Shown here piece by piece: positions 17,639-26,109 of a stretch of DNA of 40,273 nt. The position numbers were made by a program, and so were the translations under genes. Location: assembly GCA_937967805.1 (NCBI GenBank), contig CALBTC010000046.1, forward strand, positions 1 to 40,273, read 5' to 3'. The notes beneath the pieces are model-generated. The model was not told where the DNA came from and ran no database searches. It was given only the letters and a program-made list of their open reading frames with translations. The stretch's first letter is position 1. Every line of letters starts with the position of its first letter. The stretch comes from an uncultured Anaerolineaceae bacterium (GTDB lineage Bacteria; Chloroflexota; Anaerolineae; Promineifilales; Promineifilaceae).

Positions 17639-18337
17639 TCAGAGCCAGAGGTCGCGCAGGAATTGGGCTTGTTTGCGCAGTTGGAAGGGACCGCCGCCTT
17701 CGTGGTTGTTGTAATTGTAAACAACCATCTCTTTGGCCCCCGAGTAATGGTTGTAGGCGGCATAAACGGTGCTGGGCGGGCAAATGTCATCCATCAAACC
17801 GACGGAAAAGAGCGCCTGGGCTTTGGCGCGGGCGGCAAAGTTCACCCCGTCAAAGCAAGAAAGGGTGTGAAACACGGTATCGACCTGGTCACGATGGGTG
17901 GCACAAAAGCGGCTAATTTCGTTGTAAGGATCAGTGCACACAAGTTCGGTGGCGCGCCGGTAGTGGCAGAGAAAGGGTACATTGGGCATGGCGACGGGCA
18001 CGGCCGTATCCAACCCCGCCACCGCCAATGTAATCCCCCCGCCCTGGCTGCCGCCGGTGATGGCAATCTGGTCGGGAATAACGGCCGGCTGCTGCCGCAC
18101 CAAAGCTAGCGCCCGCACCGCATCGACAAACACCCGGCGGTAGTAGTAGGTGTGCGGATCAAGAATTCCTTGCGTCATAAAGCCGGGCACATGTGAACCG
18201 GTGCCCTGCGGCGCCACGTCCACCGTGGCTCCTGGCCGGTTTTGCGACCAACCCTGGCCGCGCGTATCCATCACAAAGTAGGCAAAACCGAGGCTGGGCC
18301 AGGCGAGATGATCCAGCAAGAAGCCGCGCCCGCCGCT
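17639..18337 (-). pseudogene. 5'-truncated acetyl xylan esterase / cephalosporin-C deacetylase (AXE1 family)
   Basis: The frame encodes the C-terminal two thirds of an AXE1-family alpha/beta hydrolase. It begins [29 protein letters not shown], then GGSQGGG with the nucleophile Ser, [10 protein letters not shown] with the acid Asp, and NNHEGGG with the His. Family members are about 320 residues, so about 85 N-terminal residues, including the oxyanion-hole region, are missing. A TGA at 18340-18338 directly precedes the homologous segment, and upstream DNA shows no matching remainder in other frames. The only start is a TTG at 18319 without a ribosome-binding site. The homologous part is otherwise intact. 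It is best read as a deletion remnant; a short functional esterase is unlikely. Confidence 0.65.
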
Positions 18338-18464
18338 TCATCGAAAACTGGCTGAAATCGTAACAAATTTGCGCGCCTGACCCAAAATATCAGCCTTGTC
18401 CCCTATTTTGTAGCCTGATTATCGCAATCTCACTGTATTTTGCTGCACGCACACCAGAAAAATC

Positions 18465-18484
18465 GGGTACAATGTGGGGTACAA
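18465..18484 (+). promoter_or_regulatory. Direct repeat GGGTACAA upstream of the sigma-factor gene
   Basis: GGGTACAA occurs at 18465-18472 and again at 18477-18484, 12 bp apart, in an intergenic region lacking a convincing sigma70 promoter. It could be an autoregulatory promoter or operator of the sigma operon; this is speculative. The rest of 18338-18548 shows nothing else recognisable. Confidence 0.25.
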
Positions 18485-18548
18485 AACACCTTCAACCTAG
18501 CTGCAAATTAACTATAAAGAAACGTTATTGCTTCATCATGTAGTTCCT

Positions 18549-19277
18549 ATGTCTAGCAAAAATGAGTTTAGCTTGCTTTCGCTTCACGCCCTCTGTGACC
18601 GGTGTCATCGGGAAAGCGAACGGTTTTTTGCCCAAAAAGAACACGACCCGCGATTCTGTTATGAACTGTTTCGCCGGGCGTTTGTGCATGGCAATGAGTA
18701 TGCCTGGACCTGTTTGTATGAACAGTATAAAAGTCTGGTCATCTCCTGGGTCACACGTCATGCGCTTTACTCAGGATTGGGTGAAGAAGCCGATTATTTC
18801 ATGAACCGCGCTTTTGAGAAAATGTGGCAGGGGATTCCGGCGGAGAATTTCAGCAAATTTCCCGATCTAAAATCACTGCTGCGCTATTTGCAAATGTGTA
18901 CCAACGCCGTGATGGTTGATTTTGCCCGGTGGAAAGAACAGGCGCATTTGTGGGATCGAGCCAATCGCTCGACCAATGGGGACGAGGAAATTGATCCGTT
19001 CGCCACGATTATGGATGCTGGCAAACGGCCCGAGCGGGATGTGGCCCGGCGAGAAATGCAGGAAATTTTGTGGCAAAAGCTAAAGTCACTTTGCAATAAC
19101 GAAAAAGAGCATTTGGCCGTCCACGGCTACTTTGTGTTGGATTTAAAACCGCGCGAAATTTATGATCTCTATTCGGGAGATTTCGACGATGTTCGGGACG
19201 TCTCTCGCACTAAAGATAACTTTTTGGCGCGGATACGGCGCAATGATGAATTTAAGGAATTTTTGGATGATGCGTGA
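18549..19277 (+). CDS. Sigma70-family (ECF-like) RNA polymerase sigma factor
   Basis: A 242-residue protein. Residues 55-130 resemble sigma region 2 (LYEQYKSLVISWVTRHAL ... ADYFMNRAFEKMWQGIP ... LLRYLQMCTNAVMVDFARWKE), which binds the -10 element and core polymerase. Residues 170-232 resemble region 4 (LWQKLKSL ... KPREIYDLY ... TKDNFLARIRR), which binds -35. A Cys-x2-Cys pair (Cys16, Cys19) in the N-terminal extension is unusual. It is the first gene of an operon with a zinc-finger protein, TPR-CHAT protease and subtilase, so it probably controls this or a linked response. ATG 18549 is used; an in-frame TTG at 18528 is possible, and neither has a good ribosome-binding site. The call rests on pattern resemblance and is moderately strong. 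Confidence 0.75.
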   Translation: MSSKNEFSLLSLHALCDRCHRESERFFAQKEHDPRFCYELFRRAFVHGNEYAWTCLYEQYKSLVISWVTRHALYSGLGEEADYFMNRAFEKMWQGIPAENFSKFPDLKSLLRYLQMCTNAVMVDFARWKEQAHLWDRANRSTNGDEEIDPFATIMDAGKRPERDVARREMQEILWQKLKSLCNNEKEHLAVHGYFVLDLKPREIYDLYSGDFDDVRDVSRTKDNFLARIRRNDEFKEFLDDA

Positions 19278-19552
19278 AAAATGGCGCGGCATTCGTTTAT
19301 CTGGTTAGCAGCATAAAAATTGCTTGCTTTGGCAGAATCAACCCGCTATTGGGAAATCCCTATTCTGCCACAACATTGCGCACTCGCTTTTTGCAAAGCA
19401 ATGTAGGGGGCACAGGTTACACTGATATGAACGAAAATAAACAGCTTTTTCCGCTTTACCCGGTTTACTTTTCATTCCCGGCGTAACTCTGTCTCCCTAC
19501 TCGTTCACTTTCTAAGGCGGCTTCTACCACGCAATGATTAGGAGATTAAACT
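19278..19552 (+). other. Gap between sigma and zinc-finger genes with a hairpin
   Basis: This 275-nt gap holds GGCAGAAT (19331-19338) and ATTCTGCC (19362-19369), a perfect 8-bp stem with further inner pairing (TTGGGA/TCCCTA). There is no T-tract, so it is not a classical terminator. A 70-codon frame (19274-19486) lacks any domain character. The hairpin may modulate expression of downstream operon genes relative to the sigma factor. Confidence 0.4.
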
Positions 19553-20140
19553 ATGGCGCATATTGATGACAGTATCAAGGCTGCTCTTTACCGAATTACC
19601 TGTCCCGATAGCGCAACATTAGGCAGTTTTCATTTGGGGCTACTGCCAGAAGAGGCAGCAAAAGAGATTGCAGACCATGTGGCCATTTGTCCTCACTGCG
19701 TCCGAGAGGTTGAACAATTAGAACTGTTTTTGGCGGAAACGGCCGTTTTCCCACAACCCTCAACCGTCGAAAGAATTAAAGTCTGGATAGCCAAACGGCT
19801 GCCAAGCGGAGCACAATCAGGCAATACGTTGGGGACCCCTGCCTTTGCCTTACGCGGCGATGATACCGGACCATTAATGTACGAAGCAGGTGACGCCCAA
19901 TTGTCATTGGAGGTGCAGGACGATCCGGAACATCCGGGTCGCAAATCTATTTTGGGATTGGTTTTAGGTATTGAGACGGAGGCTGTAGAAGCCAGGTTGA
20001 TTCAGGGGGATGTGGTGGTTACGGCCGTTACCCTCGACGAACTGGGCAACTTCACCTTTACCGGCCTGGAGCCGGGAAAATATGAGCTCACGCTGTCAGG
20101 ACAAGATATAGAAATTCACGTACAGAACTTATTTATTTAA
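19553..20140 (+). CDS. Zinc-finger anti-sigma-like protein (zf-HC2 type) with a C-terminal beta-sandwich domain
   Basis: A 195-residue cytoplasmic protein. Residues 14-50 look like the zinc-binding anti-sigma fold: Cys17, then a helical segment, then DHVAICPHCVREVE with His42, Cys46 and Cys49 (H-x3-C-x2-C). Residues about 105-195 look like a carboxypeptidase-regulatory/prealbumin-like sandwich (VTLDELGNFTFTGLEPGKYELTLSG). No membrane segment is present, unlike many zf-HC2 anti-sigma factors. AGGAG lies 8 nt before the ATG. It sits between the sigma gene and the TPR-CHAT gene (27 nt gap). The likely role is to hold the sigma factor inactive, or to link it to the CHAT protease as a substrate; this is inference. 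Confidence 0.7.
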   Translation: MAHIDDSIKAALYRITCPDSATLGSFHLGLLPEEAAKEIADHVAICPHCVREVEQLELFLAETAVFPQPSTVERIKVWIAKRLPSGAQSGNTLGTPAFALRGDDTGPLMYEAGDAQLSLEVQDDPEHPGRKSILGLVLGIETEAVEARLIQGDVVVTAVTLDELGNFTFTGLEPGKYELTLSGQDIEIHVQNLFI

Positions 20141-20167
20141 TTTGTTATTTGTAGGAAAAAGAACACT

Positions 20168-23107
20168 GTGCTTACTGCTGATAAGGTAGACGTACCGAGC
20201 AAATCGATACCTGATATCCAGAAGCAAACGCCACAGAAAATAGTGGCGTTTCTGCTTGCCCTGCCAGATTTAACCACCCAGCAACAATTCCTCGTCGAGC
20301 ATGTTCCCCATTTAGAAGAATCAAAACAACGTGAAATTGCTGAATACCTGAAAAGTGAATCTTACCGCATTTTAAGAGCAGATCACGAGTTATGTACTGA
20401 AACCATTGCGCTTATCTTCCATTTAGCCGAGCTAAGCCAAATGCCTACCCATCGCGCAATTGGCCTTTTAGCCAGGGCAAATTATCTTGCTATTGGTCAA
20501 ACTGAATATCAGGAAGCCGTTAATCTTTACAACGAAGCAGCAGCCATTTACCAACAATCAGGACTCCCTGTAAAACAGGCGCAGTCACAAATTGGCAAGA
20601 TCTTTGCTTTGTCAAAATTAGGTCGTAACGAAGAGGCATTTTCTATTGGGGAATTCGCACGAAGCATTTTGTTAGAGCACGGGGAATGGTTTCATTTAGC
20701 CAATTTAATTATGAATCTGTCTATCGTTCGTTACCGGCTGGGTCACGATACAGAGGCTTTATCATTATTAGAGGAGGCCCGTGACTATTATTTGCAATTA
20801 GGCGACCAGGGGAAGGCTCATTTATTGGGCCTAGAGATTAACCGTGGCTTGATATTGCGAAATTTAGGGGAATTTGAAGCCTCAATCCAGGCACATGAAA
20901 AGGCACTGGCCTTAGGGCATTTAGGCGAGATTGTGGGCGTTGCACAGGCAAAACAAAATATAGCGTTGACCTACTTTGTGATGGGGAAATACAACGAAGC
21001 GCTAACCTTGCTCGATGAAGCGAGAGAAATTTTCTTATCCGATGAGCGATTTGGTCATGCTATGCTGGTAGAAATATTCACCAGTCACTGCCTGCTACAG
21101 CTGCGCCGATTTAGAGATGTTTTAGGAAAATCCAAACAAGCCTATCAATTATTCAGCCAGGCCAACACACCATTTGAGATGGGTCAGGTGCTCTTGAACC
21201 AGGCCAGCGCCTACTGCGGTTTGGAAGATTTTGGGAAGGCTTTGTCAGCGTTGGATAAGGCAAAAGAGTTTTTTGAAGAAGCAGATAATCGAATTGCGCT
21301 GGCAGACACAGATTTGCAGGTTGCGGCCGTATTGCTTCGCCAAGATAAACCTGAATTAGCTTTGAAAATTTCGCAAGCCAGCGAGCTGATTTTTGCTGAG
21401 TATGATTTACCGGTAGGCCAAGCCCGTGCCTGCCTGATTGCTGCTCAGGCAGCTATCAACAACGGTCAATTAAACGAAGCTGAAAAATTCATTTCGAAGG
21501 CTCTATCAATCGGTCACGAACATGAACTACCTGCCCTGACCTATCAGGGCCACCATTTGCGAGGACTTTTAGCTGTAACGCACAATCGGCCTGAAGAAGG
21601 ATTGGCTGCTTATCAACATTCAATTGCAGAACTGGAACGGCTGTACGGCCGTATGATGATTGAGTTCCGCGCCGATTTTGTGGCCGACAAAACCCAAATC
21701 TACGAAGATATTGTTGATCTAAGCCTGAACCTGGGCAAGCCAGAACTTGGGCTTCAGTATACAGAACGGGCCAAATCGCGTGCCCTACAAGACCTCCTGG
21801 CTCTGCGCATCAATTTATCAATTGAAGCCCGCAGTGATTCGGATATGCCTCTTGTTAACGAATTGCACCGGCTGCGCGCTGAACGAGATCGACTGTACCG
21901 ACGCTGGGAAACAGATGAAGAAGACGGGCAACGTGGCGAAACAGATGATTTGTTGGCTGCCCAACAACGTGTGGAACAAAAAGTTCACAACATCGAAAAG
22001 CGCATCACTGAATTATGGCATAAACTGCTCATCCGCAATGCTGATTACGCCCGCGATGCCTCTTTGTGGCAAGTGCGTACTGAACCTATTCAACCTTATT
22101 TGGATTCCAACACGCTTCTATTAGAGTTTTTCCAGGTGCACGGTCAGCTAGTTGCTTTCCTGGTTTCGGCCGAGTCGATTCACGCCGTGCGCCTGCCGAA
22201 TGTGATGGTGCCCATACAACAATTGCTTCAACTGTTCTGGTTGAATCTGCGCGCAGTCCCTCATAGTTCACATCGTCTTTTAGAATCCCATACCAAAAAC
22301 GCCCAGGGTATTCTCAACAAGATTTACCAACATTTGCTGGCCCCCTTGCAAGCCGAGATACGGGGCTTCCAACGATGGATTATCGTACCACATGGCTCCT
22401 TACACTACCTACCGACTCATGCACTTCATAATGGACAGCATTATTTGCTGGAACAGTACGAAATTAGCTATCTGCCAGGTGCCAGTTTGCTAAGGTATTG
22501 CCAGCAAACAAAAGCGGCAGAGGCTGGATTTTGGGCGATTGGGAACTCTTATAACGGCCGTTTACCTTACACGGTCCATGAGGCAGAAACCATTTCCAAT
22601 CTATGGCAGGGCCAGGTGCTGATTGAAAATAAAGCAACCATATCTGAAACCAGTATGGTTGCTCAGCAAAGCAGCATATTGCACATTGCCGCCCATGGCG
22701 ACTTTCGAGCCGATAATCCGTTATTCTCTGGCCTTGCCCTGGCCGATGGATGGCTCACCACGCTCGACATCTTCAATCTGCATCTGAATGCATCGCTAGT
22801 TACCCTCAGTGCCTGCCAAACTGGCCGCAGCGTCATTGGTGGTGGCGATGAACTGTTGGGACTCATGCGAGCTTTTCTTGGCGCTGGTGCCGCATCACTG
22901 GTTAGCACCTTATGGGCAGTAGAAGATCGCTCAACTGCTCAGCTGATGCTGCATTTCTACGAACAGCTGGCTGCCGGAACGACTAAAGGGGCTGCACTGC
23001 AAGAAGCACAATTAAGCCTATTGCGAACGATCAAAACGAACAAAGATTATCGTCATCCTTACTTTTGGGCACCCTTTTATCTGGTTGGCCACGCCAACCG
23101 CCTTTAA
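20168..23107 (+). CDS. TPR-CHAT caspase-like protease
   Basis: A 979-residue protein starting at GTG with AGGA about 11 nt upstream. Residues about 90-500 are tetratricopeptide repeats (for example GQTEYQEAVNLYNEAAAIY, FEASIQAHEKALALG, KYNEALTLLDEAREIF). Residues about 540-620 are charged and probably coiled coil. Residues about 640-975 form a CHAT domain, a caspase/separase-fold peptidase. The catalytic dyad is His843 in HIAAHGDF and Cys883 in LSACQTG, followed by GDELLGLMRAFLGAGA and STLWAVEDRST. TPR-CHAT proteins are known proteases, for example Csx29 of type III-E CRISPR; here no CRISPR gene is near. Flanked by sigma/zinc-finger genes and a subtilase, it probably senses a signal through the TPRs and cleaves a partner in the operon. 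Confidence 0.93.
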   Translation: MLTADKVDVPSKSIPDIQKQTPQKIVAFLLALPDLTTQQQFLVEHVPHLEESKQREIAEYLKSESYRILRADHELCTETIALIFHLAELSQMPTHRAIGLLARANYLAIGQTEYQEAVNLYNEAAAIYQQSGLPVKQAQSQIGKIFALSKLGRNEEAFSIGEFARSILLEHGEWFHLANLIMNLSIVRYRLGHDTEALSLLEEARDYYLQLGDQGKAHLLGLEINRGLILRNLGEFEASIQAHEKALALGHLGEIVGVAQAKQNIALTYFVMGKYNEALTLLDEAREIFLSDERFGHAMLVEIFTSHCLLQLRRFRDVLGKSKQAYQLFSQANTPFEMGQVLLNQASAYCGLEDFGKALSALDKAKEFFEEADNRIALADTDLQVAAVLLRQDKPELALKISQASELIFAEYDLPVGQARACLIAAQAAINNGQLNEAEKFISKALSIGHEHELPALTYQGHHLRGLLAVTHNRPEEGLAAYQHSIAELERLYGRMMIEFRADFVADKTQIYEDIVDLSLNLGKPELGLQYTERAKSRALQDLLALRINLSIEARSDSDMPLVNELHRLRAERDRLYRRWETDEEDGQRGETDDLLAAQQRVEQKVHNIEKRITELWHKLLIRNADYARDASLWQVRTEPIQPYLDSNTLLLEFFQVHGQLVAFLVSAESIHAVRLPNVMVPIQQLLQLFWLNLRAVPHSSHRLLESHTKNAQGILNKIYQHLLAPLQAEIRGFQRWIIVPHGSLHYLPTHALHNGQHYLLEQYEISYLPGASLLRYCQQTKAAEAGFWAIGNSYNGRLPYTVHEAETISNLWQGQVLIENKATISETSMVAQQSSILHIAAHGDFRADNPLFSGLALADGWLTTLDIFNLHLNASLVTLSACQTGRSVIGGGDELLGLMRAFLGAGAASLVSTLWAVEDRSTAQLMLHFYEQLAAGTTKGAALQEAQLSLLRTIKTNKDYRHPYFWAPFYLVGHANRL

Positions 23108-23220
23108 CCAAACCCGTTTAATCTATTCAGGAAAAACTCAAACCGGTTCGTTTAGATATTAAGTAGTGCCACTACTGCTTGGTGTAGAGTTGCGTTTTGA
23201 TACAAGAGGAGAAAATCAAA

Positions 23221-24933
23221 ATGAGCGAAGGTGAACCTAACAGACTTGTTAAATGGTATAGAAATCTGAACAACCTCAGTCACGAAAATCCCGGGATCCG
23301 ATTTCTCTTTATAGTTTTCCTCATCTTGCTTTTTATTCCGACCCTGGCAATGCTTTGTTCACTGCTGACGAGAACTCGTTCGCTTGTTGAGCCTACACCG
23401 GAACCCATTGCCTACGATCCAGACGATTATTTCGTCCCTGATCAAATAATTCTGACTGCCCAAAACATAGGCACAATACAAACTGTCTTAAACAGGATAA
23501 ATGAAACTGATGAGGATGAGGACCAAGCTCTCAGGATAATTAGAAGCTTCACAGTTGCGCTTCCACAGGAAACTCCCTTTTGTCCTGGGTTGCCTGCAAA
23601 TCTAGAAGGCCTGGGCAACTTCGCCATCGCCCTTGTAGAAATTGACAGAGACAACACCAGTATCACCCTCGAGGAGGCGTTGGAAACTTTGAGAGAATCT
23701 GCCGGGATTACTGCAGAACTCAATTTGATCGTCGGTAGCCCCAACTACCCCACGGGAAGCACAACATCCTGGCCTTATCAAACAGCAGACCCCCAGGATT
23801 ACAGCAATCAGTGGGCATTCCAAAATATAAACCTGGGAACTCGTAATTTAGCAGAAGATGGCGCCGGCGTGCGCGTGATTGTCTTTGATACTGTTCCATC
23901 TGCTTATGAGCGTCAAGAGCCGGGGACAAAAAGGGAAGAGAACACATTAACTGTTTCAGGCTCGCCTATCCAGGTCGATTGGGTCGATCAAAATGATCAA
24001 TGGTCTGTAAAAGTTAGTACTGTACAAGATGAGTTTGGTTTGCCAGAACCAGAAAGTGCCGGCGAAAACAAAGCTTTCGATTTGAGTAATCATGGCCTAT
24101 TTGTCGCCCAAATGGTTCATGCGGTCGCGCCGGCAAGCGACGTTGAGTTGGTTGAGGTTCTGAATGAAGATGCCGTTGGAAATATGTTTACGCTCATTCT
24201 GGCTTTTAACGAAAAACTCTTTCCAGTGGACGGGAATCCGCTCGCAACTGTAGCTAATTTGAGCTTGGGTATTCGCATTCCACCGCCTGAAGCACAAGAA
24301 CAATTTGAGCTGTCAACGGTAGGTGTGGAGGCATTATACACACTGATTCAACTGGCTCACTGCCGCAACATTGTGGTCGTTGCAGCCTCTGGCAACACCT
24401 CGGCATCGATTTATCCACCAGAATTAGCTGATTTGCCGGCTGATTGGAGCGCTGTTATCGGCGTGGCGGCATCTAATAGAGCTAACCAGCGCGCTTGTTT
24501 CTCAAATCAAGGTGAGATTGCCGCCCCTGGCGGAGATGGACGAATGCCACAAGACCCAATTCCTGCCACGCCACTCCCACTTGGTTGCCGTAACAGACTT
24601 GAAAAATGTGCGGACGGAAGTTGTGAATTTGCCGTCATTGGACCTATTATGCCTTCAAATGCAGGAAATAATGATACAGGTGAAACACAGCAAATTGGTC
24701 TGGCTTTTTGGAACGGCAGTTCCTTTGCCTCACCATTGGTAGCAGGGCTCGCTGCCCGAATTTTGGCTGAAAGTCCACAACTGTCGCCGGATGATGTGCG
24801 ACACATCATTGAGTGTGGTGCGACACAGGCGGAATTCCCGCATGATATTGAAGGACGACCTGACCGGCACATTGGCGACGGTGTGATCAATGTTGAAAAG
24901 ACGTTAACAACCTGTATGCCACCAACTGAATAG
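23221..24933 (+). CDS. Membrane-anchored subtilisin-like serine protease (S8 family)
   Basis: A 570-residue protein. A short cytoplasmic N-terminus is followed by one transmembrane helix (25-49, FLFIVFLILLFIPTLAMLCSLL) and a PTPEP linker. Next comes an N-terminal domain (about 60-190) and then the S8 domain with the triad Asp223 (VIVFDT), His291 (SNHGLFVAQMVH) and Ser501 (WNGSSFASPLVAGLAA), plus the oxyanion Asn392 (AASGN). The catalytic domain should be outside the membrane. ATG 23221 is chosen because GAGGAG lies about 10 nt upstream; an earlier TTG is unlikely. It follows the TPR-CHAT gene by 113 nt and ends the operon at a strong terminator. It contains no ACGGCCGT copy and is AT-rich compared with flanking genes. 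Confidence 0.92.
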   Translation: MSEGEPNRLVKWYRNLNNLSHENPGIRFLFIVFLILLFIPTLAMLCSLLTRTRSLVEPTPEPIAYDPDDYFVPDQIILTAQNIGTIQTVLNRINETDEDEDQALRIIRSFTVALPQETPFCPGLPANLEGLGNFAIALVEIDRDNTSITLEEALETLRESAGITAELNLIVGSPNYPTGSTTSWPYQTADPQDYSNQWAFQNINLGTRNLAEDGAGVRVIVFDTVPSAYERQEPGTKREENTLTVSGSPIQVDWVDQNDQWSVKVSTVQDEFGLPEPESAGENKAFDLSNHGLFVAQMVHAVAPASDVELVEVLNEDAVGNMFTLILAFNEKLFPVDGNPLATVANLSLGIRIPPPEAQEQFELSTVGVEALYTLIQLAHCRNIVVVAASGNTSASIYPPELADLPADWSAVIGVAASNRANQRACFSNQGEIAAPGGDGRMPQDPIPATPLPLGCRNRLEKCADGSCEFAVIGPIMPSNAGNNDTGETQQIGLAFWNGSSFASPLVAGLAARILAESPQLSPDDVRHIIECGATQAEFPHDIEGRPDRHIGDGVINVEKTLTTCMPPTE

Positions 24934-24945
24934 AAATTTAACAAG

Positions 24946-24982
24946 AAAAGCCCAGGTCGAAATGATCTGGGCTTTTTATTTT
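24946..24982 (+). terminator. Strong Rho-independent terminator of the sigma/CHAT/subtilase operon
   Basis: AAAAGCCCAG (24946-24955) pairs with CTGGGCTTTT (24967-24976), the stem extends inward with GTC/GAT, and TTTTTATTTT follows. It lies 12 nt after the subtilase stop codon and marks the operon end. Confidence 0.9.
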
Positions 24983-25062
24983 GCGTAATTGGACTGGCTG
25001 CCGGAAACGGCCGTCTGCACTTCGTTCATCTTCCCAGGAGAGGTGTGTTCAAGTCGTTTCCC

Positions 25063-25097
25063 GTCGGGCAAGCCCACAATTGATGGGCTTGCCCGAC
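25063..25097. terminator. GC-rich 13-bp hairpin
   Basis: GTCGGGCAAGCCC (25063-25075) and GGGCTTGCCCGAC (25085-25097) are perfectly complementary with a 9-nt loop, and CTGTTTTCTG follows. This is a second hairpin upstream of the GON-domain gene, either a back-up terminator or a repeat element. Confidence 0.5.
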
Positions 25098-25148
25098 CTG
25101 TTTTCTGCCTGTTGATTATTCCCTCATTGCAAGGTAAGCTACCCAAAT

Positions 25149-25976
25149 ATGCCACAAGCTAGACCTGCTCCCCAACCGTTTCTTACCTGGCTCCTTGTTA
25201 TTGGCGGGGCACTGGTGGTTTTAGCTTTTTACCTGGGCTATGTACTGCTCAACAAAAATGCCACCGCGCCAGACCAGCTGGAAGCCACCACCGTGGCCCT
25301 CATCGCCACACAGATTGCCACCTTGCAGCCCACGCCACCGCCGCCAACCCGCTTTGCCACGGTCACCCCGACACCCGTACCGCGCCCCAACTCCTGCGCC
25401 ATGATCAAGCAGCAGCAGCCGGCGGCAGAGGATGGACCGTATACGATTTATGTAAACGGCCGTTCCCCCGCCACCCTCTACTGCCACAACATGGACAGTA
25501 CGCCGCAGGAGTACCTCACCCTGCCCGCCAGCGAAACCGGTGGCAACTACAGCCTCATCAGCTACCCGGAAGGCGCCATCATTACCCGGTACGAAAAAGT
25601 GCGGCTTAACCCCAGCTCACTCATCATCGAACCCACCGACATGACCTTTGCTACCCTGGCCGAAAGCCTGACCGGGTACAATGCCATTTTTGGCGAGCAG
25701 CTGGCCACCTACCCGGTGACTACCTCCGATTTTGCCGTGGCCACCGGCTGCAACCGCAACCAGCCAAACGCCCCGCTGGGCCGAGCCAACATAGACCTGA
25801 CCGGCACGCCGTTTATCATCAGCCCGGAAATCAGCTTCACCAGCTTTGGTGGTGACTTAATGGAGACGATTAGCGAGGTGAGTGCCGATGGTAAAATGGT
25901 GACGCTGGCGGTAAACGGCCGCTGCGGTATCCTCAAACCCAGCGGCCCCATTCAGCTTGTCTATCAACAACCCTAA
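25149..25976 (+). CDS. Membrane-anchored protein with a GON-like domain
   Basis: A 275-residue protein. It has a short N-terminus, one transmembrane helix (about 12-34, FLTWLLVIGGALVVLAFYLGYVLL), a Thr/Pro linker (TPPPPTRFATVTPTPVP) and then a domain resembling the GON domain of ADAMTS9/20. Matching features in order are CAMIKQQ, DGPYTIYVNGRSPATLYCHNM, EYLTLP, YEKVRLNPSSLIIEPTDMTFA, a GRANIDLTGTPFIISPEIS strand block, and a final ADGKMVTLAVNGRCG. The domain should face outward. AAGGTAAG lies upstream of the ATG. It is separated from the subtilase by a terminator, so it is a separate unit. Binding partner unknown. The GON assignment is by pattern memory and needs a profile search. Confidence 0.7.
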   Translation: MPQARPAPQPFLTWLLVIGGALVVLAFYLGYVLLNKNATAPDQLEATTVALIATQIATLQPTPPPPTRFATVTPTPVPRPNSCAMIKQQQPAAEDGPYTIYVNGRSPATLYCHNMDSTPQEYLTLPASETGGNYSLISYPEGAIITRYEKVRLNPSSLIIEPTDMTFATLAESLTGYNAIFGEQLATYPVTTSDFAVATGCNRNQPNAPLGRANIDLTGTPFIISPEISFTSFGGDLMETISEVSADGKMVTLAVNGRCGILKPSGPIQLVYQQP

Positions 25977-26011
25977 CCTTATACTACAGATTATTCCAAA
26001 AAAGATTTGAT

Positions 26012-26079
26012 CCACAGATTACACAGATTGTCGCAGATTTTTTTGTGCTTTTAATCTGCGTAATCTGCGAAATCTGTGG
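26012..26079. repeat. Palindromic intergenic repeat (CCACAGATT / AATCTGTGG)
   Basis: CCACAGATT (26012-26020) pairs with AATCTGTGG (26071-26079), with inner copies of ACAGATT/AATCTGCG. A half-element of the same kind lies at 17540-17560 (CCGCAGATTGCGCAGATTTT). Confidence 0.7.
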
Positions 26080-26109
26080 TTTTTAGTTCCAATAGCTTGG
26101 AGAAAATAT

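Noticed and set aside
19274..19486. 70-codon frame between sigma and zinc-finger genes
   Set aside because: Starts at GTG inside the previous stop region, has no ribosome-binding site and its sequence lacks domain or membrane character; probably non-coding.
20168..23107. Type III-E CRISPR (Craspase) interpretation of the TPR-CHAT gene
   Set aside because: No gRAMP/Cas7-11, Csx30, Csx31, Cas1 or CRISPR array in the window; only the protease-sigma analogy remains.
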